Positions 58,730 through 64,000 of a DNA stretch of 64,000 nucleotides are shown in pieces. The notes under the pieces were generated by a model. That model was given only the letters and a program-made list of their open reading frames with translations. It searched no databases and was not told where the DNA came from. Made by a program: the position numbers and the translations under genes. Each line of letters starts with the position of its first letter. Within the stretch, counting starts at the first letter, position 1. This stretch comes from Candidatus Endomicrobium embiratermitis (GTDB taxonomy: Bacteria; Elusimicrobiota; Endomicrobiia; Endomicrobiales; Endomicrobiaceae), in assembly GCA_009781315.1 (NCBI GenBank), contig WQYI01000005.1, positions 1 to 64,000 on the forward strand, written 5' to 3'.

Positions 58730-59634
58730 TATCGGGCCAGAGGCAGAATTATGGTAACTTTTACGCCTTTATCGGGACAATTTTCAGCTTTGATAGCACC
58801 GTCGGACATATTTATTATCTGTTTTGAAACGGCAAGAGACATTCCCATGGCTTTTGTGGTTTTAGTCGTAAACATCGGGTCAAAACATTTATCAAGCGTT
58901 TCGGCGTCCATTCCTTTTCCCGTATCAGTTATTTCTATAACAACAGCGCCGCCTTCCGCTTCGGACATATTTACCGAAATCGCTCCGCCTTCGGGAGCCA
59001 TGGCGTCTTTTGAATTTTTTATCAAGCTGGATATAACCTGCTTAAATCTTTCCGGGTCCACGTTGGCTTTGTAATTTGCAAGATTTAAATTGAAGTTTAT
59101 TTTGTCGTCTTTCTCTTTTTCAACAACCTCGTTTATTAAAACGTCCAAATCGCTTACAGCGGGATTAAGCTGCTTTATTCTCGTCATATCTAGAAATTCG
59201 ACTATAATTTTATTCATCCTGTCGACTTCCGACGAAAACATTTTCAGCATTTTATTAGGCACTTCGCCGTCAAGCTTAACCGAATTGGTAAAATAATAAG
59301 ATATATTTTTTAAGCTTGCCAGAGGATTTTTTAAATCATGTGAAACTATGGAAGCAAATTTGCCTAAATTTTTCATTTTCTCGGCGTTTAATTCGTCTTG
59401 AGGCAGTTTGGGCGACGCGTTTTGAATAAACTGAGGAAGACATATCCCGTGTTTTTTTCCGTCTTCTTTGCTTTTAGCGCAAAGAAACATTAAAATTAAA
59501 ACGATTAAAGCAAATAAAAATGACGAGAAACCGAACAATTGCTGCAGCATATTCGTAAATAGCGTCGACATAATAGAAAAGACGCATACAAAAACCAGCA
59601 AAAATTTTATCAAGACACGACTTTTTTTCTGCAT
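58729..59634 (-). CDS. Membrane histidine kinase without a sensor domain
   Basis: 301 residues. Two N-terminal membrane segments (about 8-28 and 36-53) with almost no periplasmic loop. The DHp domain has ASIVSHDLKNPLASLKN with phospho-acceptor His 99. The HATPase part has INMSEAEGGAVVIEITDTGKG-type N/G1 features, MFTTKTTKAMGMSLAV and a short C terminus. Its DHp is closely similar to that of the larger kinase in the same operon (both carry NPLASLKNISYY), so one likely arose from the other. It starts two bases after the response regulator gene. Confidence 0.92.
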   Translation of the reverse strand: MQKKSRVLIKFLLVFVCVFSIMSTLFTNMLQQLFGFSSFLFALIVLILMFLCAKSKEDGKKHGICLPQFIQNASPKLPQDELNAEKMKNLGKFASIVSHDLKNPLASLKNISYYFTNSVKLDGEVPNKMLKMFSSEVDRMNKIIVEFLDMTRIKQLNPAVSDLDVLINEVVEKEKDDKINFNLNLANYKANVDPERFKQVISSLIKNSKDAMAPEGGAISVNMSEAEGGAVVIEITDTGKGMDAETLDKCFDPMFTTKTTKAMGMSLAVSKQIINMSDGAIKAENCPDKGVKVTIILPLAR

Positions 59635-59635
59635 T

Positions 59636-60664
59636 TTATTCCTCCATTATTTTAAAAAGTTCGGAAGTTTCAAATGATTTTTGCAAAAACTTTATTTTTT
59701 TATCGTTTAAAGCGCTTGCCAGCGGGTTTTCATAATCGACAATAATTATCAATTTCCCCGTTATATCTCCGGCCTCGGCTCTTTTGCGTAAACTTTCAAA
59801 TTCGGAGTTCACGCCGGTTTCGGAAATAACGACGTCAAAAATATTCAAATCCGTATATTTTAAAAAATTGTCCATTGACGAAAAATACATTACGTCGTAA
59901 CCTTTCGCGATAATAGAAAGCTTTAAATTATTCGAACTGAGCGTATCAGGGCTTACGATAGCAACCTTTCCTTTCCCGGTTGGTTTTAAAAACCCCGCTA
60001 TGACGTTTTTTGTAACCGGCTTGTTTATGAACTTTGCGCCTTTAATTTGCAGCCCGTGGTTTCCTATAATCACAATATTGGCGTCGCCTGCGGCAGTTTT
60101 TATCTTTTCTGCGAATCCCGGATAATCGCTTGGAAAATCGTCTATGAAAATTTGCACGGGCCGCCTTCTTTCAATAAACCTTAACGCTTTATCGGCATTC
60201 GCTTCGTTGATGGCTATAAAACCGGACTGCCTTAGATTTGACATTAAAAAACTTATTGTTTCACTGTCGGAACTTATTATAAGGGCGGCAGGTTTTGCGC
60301 TTATTTCTTTTACCGTATCTAAAATATCGTCTATTTCAAAAGGTTTGCTTATACAGGCAAAAGCCCCTTCTTTTATGGATTCTCTTACTAAATCGTTCAT
60401 GGCATAAGCCGTCATCATAACGACAATTATGCAGGTATCTATTTTTTTTATTTCCTTAAATGTCTCGACGCCGTTCATTTCTGGCATCCTTATGTCAAAA
60501 AACGCGATATCAAAATCGCTGTTTTTGACCAAGCTCAAAGCTTTAATTCCGTTTTCGGCGGTTTTAACGGTATGACCTTCAATCTCGAGAATGCTTGCAA
60601 GCGAAAATCTTAAGCCTTCTTCGTCGTCAGCTATAAGAATGTTCAGTTTTTTTTCTTGTTCCAT
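59636..60664 (-). CDS. Response regulator with two further receiver-like domains
   Basis: 342 residues. The N-terminal receiver (1-120) is complete: acidic pair D13/D14, phospho-acceptor D57 in FFDIRMPEM, T85 and K107. Residues ~128-225 and ~232-342 repeat a receiver-like order (AALIISSDSETISFLMSNL; KVAIVSPDTLSSNNLKLSII, each with a late INKPV- or LQKSF-type strand) but lack the full acidic set. There is no DNA-binding or enzymatic output domain. It probably acts through protein contacts or passes phosphate between the two kinases in the operon. Confidence 0.9.
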   Translation of the reverse strand: MEQEKKLNILIADDEEGLRFSLASILEIEGHTVKTAENGIKALSLVKNSDFDIAFFDIRMPEMNGVETFKEIKKIDTCIIVVMMTAYAMNDLVRESIKEGAFACISKPFEIDDILDTVKEISAKPAALIISSDSETISFLMSNLRQSGFIAINEANADKALRFIERRRPVQIFIDDFPSDYPGFAEKIKTAAGDANIVIIGNHGLQIKGAKFINKPVTKNVIAGFLKPTGKGKVAIVSPDTLSSNNLKLSIIAKGYDVMYFSSMDNFLKYTDLNIFDVVISETGVNSEFESLRKRAEAGDITGKLIIIVDYENPLASALNDKKIKFLQKSFETSELFKIMEE

Positions 60665-60668
60665 AAAT

Positions 60669-62261
60669 TTATTCCATAGGAAGAGTTATAGCAAACTCAG
60701 TTCCTTTTCCTTCGACGCTTTTCGCGCTTATAGTGCCGAAATGAGCGTCAACTATTTCTTTTACGATTGAAAGTCCCAAGCCTATGCCTTTAAGTTTTGT
60801 CGTAAACAAAGGGTCAAAAATATGAAGTAAAGTATTTTTGTCCATGCCCGACCCGTTGTCAATAATTTTTATTTCGGCATAATTTCCGATACGCTCGGAC
60901 GATATTTTTATTAATCCTCCGCCCGACATAGCGTCCCTGGCGTTTGAAATAATGTTAATTAAAACCTGCATCATTTTATCAGGGTCTATAACCACGTTGA
61001 AATGTCCGACATCCTTTTCAATTTTAATATTGTCCGGCATCGTAACGTTTAAAATCGCCTTATCTATAAAATCGTCTATCATAATGCTTATTTTATTGAG
61101 TTTTTTCGCTCTTGAAAAATCAAGCAAATCCGTGATTATTTTATTAGATCTGGCAACGTCGGCAGAAAGCATATCAAGCATTTTTTTTGCTTTTTCATCC
61201 TGGAAATTACCGGTTTTTGAAAGGTAATAAGATATATTTTTTAAACTCGCCAGAGGATTCCTGAGTTCGTGGGCTACGGAAGCGGCAAGGCGTCCTATAG
61301 TCGCGAATTTTTCCGATTTTAGCAATTCTTCCTGCATATTTTGCATTTTTACAAGCGTTTCTTCCAGTTCCCTGCTTCGCTGTTCAAGCATAACTTTCAA
61401 ACGCATTAAGTCTTGTTTTTCTCTGTTAAGCTCGTCAACGTAACCTTTTATATCCTGCGCCATCGAGTTAAAAGACTGGGCCAAATCGCTCAGTTCGTCG
61501 TTTGAAATCAGGGGTACCCTGTAAGACAAATCGCCGGATGAAAGTTTTTTAGTCCCGATGACAAGTTCTTTTATGGGACCAATCAGTATTTTGATAAGCA
61601 AAAAAGAAATTATTGAGCTTCCGAGTACTACTATTACGGTAAGCAAACCCACGCTTTTTGATAAGCTGTCAAGCTGTTTATTAAGTATCTCTATCGTAAC
61701 GCCGACCCGCACTATTCCTATGACATATCCCCTGTTTTCGTTTCCCATATTGTCATTTGCAAGAGAAACTCCGGCTATTTTGGGAGATTGGTCGTAAGTG
61801 ACAATCGGAACAAACACCTCAAATACTTTCCCGACATTCTTTAGTTTAAAATATCTGCTTTTCTCTTTTTCCCAGAAAAGCATAGGATCCGCTTCATCGG
61901 GCTTAGTGCTGGACAAAAACTCTCTAATTTCCGTACCGATGGAAGTTTGAGTGACTGACTTGGCAAGCACAACTGCGTCCCTATCGTATATTACTGCGTA
62001 AATTATCTCTCCTTCTTTATCAATCAAAGCATTCGCGGTTAAAATCTTTAACTTTTCTTCTTGTCCGGTTGAAATACTAAACTCGCTGGAATTGGCTATT
62101 ATTTCGGCTATATCCCTGGTTTTTTTTTCAAGATTATTTTTAAGTATATTTCTTTGAGTATATATAAAAAATGCGGTAAGTATCAAAGCTGTGGAAAGAA
62201 CTATGCCTATAATCATAGTTAGCAGTTTTACTTTTAAACTTATGCGCAGCCCTGTTTTCAT
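60669..62261 (-). CDS. Sensor histidine kinase with HAMP domain
   Basis: 530 residues. TM1 about 12-33, a periplasmic sensor region of ~170 residues, TM2 about 205-228, a HAMP domain (about 228-280), a coiled coil, then the DHp with AASVAHELRNPLASLKN (His 331) and an HATPase domain with NIISNARDAMSGG, DNGSGMD and GIGLGLSIVKEIV. It is the first gene of the operon and the likely signal input. The ligand is unknown. The start has a GAGGTG site. In the 62262-62399 gap only its probable promoter region is visible. Confidence 0.94.
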   Translation of the reverse strand: MKTGLRISLKVKLLTMIIGIVLSTALILTAFFIYTQRNILKNNLEKKTRDIAEIIANSSEFSISTGQEEKLKILTANALIDKEGEIIYAVIYDRDAVVLAKSVTQTSIGTEIREFLSSTKPDEADPMLFWEKEKSRYFKLKNVGKVFEVFVPIVTYDQSPKIAGVSLANDNMGNENRGYVIGIVRVGVTIEILNKQLDSLSKSVGLLTVIVVLGSSIISFLLIKILIGPIKELVIGTKKLSSGDLSYRVPLISNDELSDLAQSFNSMAQDIKGYVDELNREKQDLMRLKVMLEQRSRELEETLVKMQNMQEELLKSEKFATIGRLAASVAHELRNPLASLKNISYYLSKTGNFQDEKAKKMLDMLSADVARSNKIITDLLDFSRAKKLNKISIMIDDFIDKAILNVTMPDNIKIEKDVGHFNVVIDPDKMMQVLINIISNARDAMSGGGLIKISSERIGNYAEIKIIDNGSGMDKNTLLHIFDPLFTTKLKGIGLGLSIVKEIVDAHFGTISAKSVEGKGTEFAITLPME

Positions 62262-62399
62262 TTATAAACACCTCAAGTTATTTCTATAAATGATAATAAA
62301 AAATGATTATAAAATCAATCAGTCTTCGTCCGGCAAGCTGCAAAATAGCAGGATTAAAATTAAGAAGCTTTTAAGAAAGGATAAAAAGATAAACTGAAA

Positions 62400-62606
62400 G
62401 CCGACGATAGGGTTTGAACCTACGACCTGCGGTTTACAAAACCTTGTCTATTTCGGTAGAGCTGCTTTGCGGTAAACTTGTTGAATTTTTGCTTTGGCTG
62501 TCAGCCGACGATAGGGTTTGAACCTACGACCTGCGGTTTACAAAACCTTGTCTATTTCGGTAGAGCTGCTTTGCGGTAAACTTGTTGAATTTTTGCTTTG
62601 GCTGTC
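62400..62606 (-). repeat. Two tandem 104-bp units carrying the 3' half of tRNA-Thr
   Basis: Units start at 62400 and 62504 with a period of exactly 104 bp. Each begins with the tRNA-Thr 3' half: about 44 nt identical to the intact gene apart from one T-loop base (G for A on the plus strand). Each then has ~60 bp of other sequence that includes plus-strand CGGTAGAGCTGC, an inverted look-alike of the D arm. They lie directly downstream of the intact tRNA-Thr gene. Neither is a full tRNA. Confidence 0.9.
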
Positions 62607-62679
62607 AGCCGACGATAGGATTTGAACCTACGACCTGCGGTTTACAAAACCGCTGCTCTACCAGCTGAGCTACGTCGGC
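62607..62679 (-). tRNA. tRNA-Thr (TGT)
   Basis: A 73-nt cloverleaf. Acceptor GCCGACG/CGTCGGC, D stem GCTC/GAGC, anticodon stem GCGGT/ACCGC with loop TTTGTAA (anticodon TGT), T arm GTAGG/CCTAT and discriminator T. CCA is not encoded. The 3' end is followed by two tandem partial copies of itself. Confidence 0.95.
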
Positions 62680-62688
62680 GTGTGCGTT

Positions 62689-62717
62689 ATAATATAAAAA
62701 AAACGGATTAAAGTCAA
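62689..62717 (-). promoter_or_regulatory. Predicted promoter of tRNA-Thr
   Basis: On the minus strand TTGACT (62717-62712), a 17-bp spacer and TATTAT (62694-62689), about ten bases before the tRNA 5' end. Confidence 0.65.
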
Positions 62718-62720
62718 TTT

Positions 62721-62798
62721 TTAACGACAATTAACAATTTTCAAATAACAAATAACAATTATGTTTGAATGTATGCGCCGTTAATTGTAATTTGCAGT
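62721..62798. repeat. Heptamer-arm hairpin element upstream of the M23 gene
   Basis: TTAACGACAATTAACAATTT then CAAATAACAAATAACAATT. The right side has CGCCGTTAATTGTAATTTGC. Same unit class as 24432-24541 and 38107-38207, with the variant end AACGACA. It lies between divergent tRNA-Thr and M23 genes. Confidence 0.75.
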
Positions 62799-62806
62799 TT
62801 CATTTC

Positions 62807-62836
62807 TTGACAGATTTTACCTTTAAATGGTATCAT
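62807..62836 (+). promoter_or_regulatory. Predicted promoter of the M23 peptidase gene
   Basis: TTGACA (62807-62812), an 18-bp spacer and TATCAT (62831-62836). The -10 box overlaps the first in-frame ATG (62827), which therefore cannot be the start on this transcript. Confidence 0.6.
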
Positions 62837-62847
62837 TTTTAGTATCT

Positions 62848-63843
62848 ATGAAGATCTTCTCAAGAATGAAAAAAAATTTCGGGAAAAAAATAACCGTAAT
62901 GATTATTCCGCACGGAAAAAATAAACCGCTGAGATTAAGCGTTTCTCTGCTGTTTTTGTTCGTTTTTGTAATATCATGGACTTCTTTGACGCTATGGGCG
63001 GGTTTTCTTGCAAGCCGCCATATCGATTACGTGAAAACTAAAGCCGACAACAAAATAATGCAAATGAGATTTTTGTTTTTTGCCAACCAGATTGAAAAAA
63101 CAAAAGACCTTGTGGAAAAATTTCAGATGAACGACGAAAAAATCCGTTCGCTGCTCGCTTTGGACACAAAAAAGGCTATTATAGAAGAAGGCTTGGGAAA
63201 AAATCTCGGAGAAGGCGGCCCTACGCCCATGCAGTCAACCGCTTTGTCTTTGATTTTATCTGGAAAAATAAACGCCATAGATTACAATGCGCTTTCCCAG
63301 CAGACGTCTCAGTTAAACCAAAAATACGAATTTATGCAGCAAAGTTTCAGCGAAATAATGTCGCATATTAAAAGCCAGCGTTCCCTTTTTATGGCTACTC
63401 CGCGCGGATGGCCGGCCGACGGATCAATATCTTCTCCTTACGGTTTCAGATATCATCCGTTTTTTCAAAACCGCGATTTTCATTCGGGTATTGACATAGC
63501 AAACGAACCGAACACTCCCGTTCGCGTCACGGCAAACGGAAAAGTTATACTTTCCGGCTGGCAGTCGGGATTCGGAAATATAATAGTAGTGGACCACGGG
63601 TATAATTACATAACATTGTACGGGCATCTGGCAAAAAGGCTTGTTAAAATCGGCGATTTTGTTACAAGAGGACATATAATAGGAAGAATGGGAAGCACCG
63701 GTTCCGCGACAGGCACGCACGTTCACTATGAGATTCAGTATAAGGGAAAAACCGTAAATCCTGTTTCTTATTTAACGGATTATTTTTACATTCAATCCGA
63801 AAGGAATTTTTATGACCAAAAAAAGTTCAAAAGATTTGCTTGA
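62848..63843 (+). CDS. Membrane-anchored M23 peptidase (cell-wall endopeptidase)
   Basis: About 331 residues. A basic N terminus and one membrane segment (LSVSLLFLFVFVISWTSLTL) precede a helical coiled-coil region. A C-terminal LytM/M23 domain follows with the zinc site FHSGIDIA (His and Asp), VVDHGYNYITLYGHL and THVHYEI (HxH). It cuts peptide cross-links in peptidoglycan or regulates such enzymes. The ATG at 62827 lies within the predicted -10 box; 62848 and 62866 are both possible starts and neither has a strong ribosome site. It overlaps the bactofilin gene by 32 bases, a pairing linked to cell shape. Confidence 0.9.
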   Translation: MKIFSRMKKNFGKKITVMIIPHGKNKPLRLSVSLLFLFVFVISWTSLTLWAGFLASRHIDYVKTKADNKIMQMRFLFFANQIEKTKDLVEKFQMNDEKIRSLLALDTKKAIIEEGLGKNLGEGGPTPMQSTALSLILSGKINAIDYNALSQQTSQLNQKYEFMQQSFSEIMSHIKSQRSLFMATPRGWPADGSISSPYGFRYHPFFQNRDFHSGIDIANEPNTPVRVTANGKVILSGWQSGFGNIIVVDHGYNYITLYGHLAKRLVKIGDFVTRGHIIGRMGSTGSATGTHVHYEIQYKGKTVNPVSYLTDYFYIQSERNFYDQKKFKRFA

Positions 63844-64000
63844 AGCCGTTGAAACGCTGATAGGCCAAAATGCCGTTATTGAGGGCGATATTAAAACGGA
63901 CAAAGTCGTAAGAATAGACGGAAAACTTAACGGCAACATTGACGCTGCCGGCATACTTATAGGTTCCGACGGCACGGTTTCCGGAAGTATCAAAACAGAA
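63812..64000 (+). CDS. Bactofilin (partial, runs off the right edge)
   Basis: The first 63 codons are visible. After a charged leader (MTKKSSKDLLEAVE), the segment ETLIGQNAVIEGDIKTDKVV, RIDGKLNGNI and GSDGTVSGSIKTE is the start of the bactofilin beta-helix. Bactofilins self-assemble into cytoplasmic fibres that position peptidoglycan enzymes. The AAGGA site and start lie inside the M23 gene end, so the two are co-translated. This supports a shape-control module of bactofilin plus M23 endopeptidase. Confidence 0.9.
   Translation, partial: MTKKSSKDLLEAVETLIGQNAVIEGDIKTDKVVRIDGKLNGNIDAAGILIGSDGTVSGSIKTE

Noticed and set aside
62400-62606. The tandem units as two further tRNA-Thr genes
   Set aside because: They have only the 3' half; no acceptor 5' strand or D arm is present in the correct orientation.
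4411-62798. Heptamer elements as CRISPR arrays
   Set aside because: The units are 7 nt and contiguous without spacers of uniform length, and the arms are mutually complementary. No cas genes are present.

Overview
The window is AT-rich DNA from a Gram-negative, strictly fermentative anaerobe. Outer-membrane biogenesis is shown by an LpxK/GmhB cluster, two autotransporters and several beta-barrel proteins. Anaerobic fermentation is shown by a four-subunit pyruvate:ferredoxin oxidoreductase and a NAD-linked [FeFe] hydrogenase with its maturase HydG. The gene set resembles Elusimicrobiota of the Endomicrobium type from insect guts. This is an inference from gene content; no 16S rRNA or other taxonomic marker lies in the window.

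Layout. 1-1950: a KDPG-aldolase-like gene, the start of an exported-protein gene and a divergent FadR-type GntR regulator, with repeated candidate operators between them. 2152-7994: porG-porD-porA-porB behind recR and dnaX, with every gap filled by a repeat hairpin. 7848-10920: an autotransporter gene bracketed by two direct copies of the dnaX 5' region. 11001-12562: a small membrane protein, a Sel1-repeat gene cut short by an in-frame TAG, and tRNA-Ala. 12732-17122: an iron module (porin, feoB, feoA, DtxR-family regulator) linked by TTTAG-N6-CTAAA boxes. 17279-24430: a lipoprotein glycoside-hydrolase-like protein, then aroE and a conserved PIN/TRAM-ispD-ispF-cysS-rlmB block. 24532-32312: an acyltransferase/acyl-ACP synthetase fusion, tRNA-Asn and a 1695-residue exported protein of unknown function. 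32344-41710: mazG, comM, hemerythrin, a TPR protein, an exported beta-CASP nuclease, argS, a nitroreductase, an exonuclease and a small outer-membrane protein. 41785-46994: an overlapping envelope operon (PIG-L, GT4, lpxK, gmhB, DUF3108, CDF transporter). 47189-49220: dCMP deaminase and an ECF sigma/anti-sigma operon. 49298-54828: the hydrogenase operon. 55040-58189: a second, Pmp-like autotransporter. 58277-62261: a kinase-regulator-kinase operon ending in smpB. 62400-64000: tRNA-Thr with two tandem 3'-half copies, an M23 peptidase and a bactofilin.

Metabolic logic. KDPG aldolase chemistry and other sugar breakdown would yield pyruvate. POR oxidises pyruvate to acetyl-CoA and reduces ferredoxin. 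The HydABC-type hydrogenase can combine reduced ferredoxin and NADH to make H2. Feo iron uptake under a metal-responsive repressor supplies these iron-sulfur enzymes.

The most unusual signal not explained by genes is a family of about fifteen intergenic elements. Their two arms are built from degenerate 7-nt repeats of several different sequences. They often share AACGGCA/TGCCGTT ends and small inner hairpins. They sit between co-directional genes. A second family, two-hairpin elements with CCCGA cores, occupies por operon gaps. Other points worth checking are variant active sites (KDPG aldolase, the PlsC domain, the HydA H-cluster), an exported beta-CASP nuclease, a giant two-part secreted protein, and tandem tRNA-Thr 3' halves.
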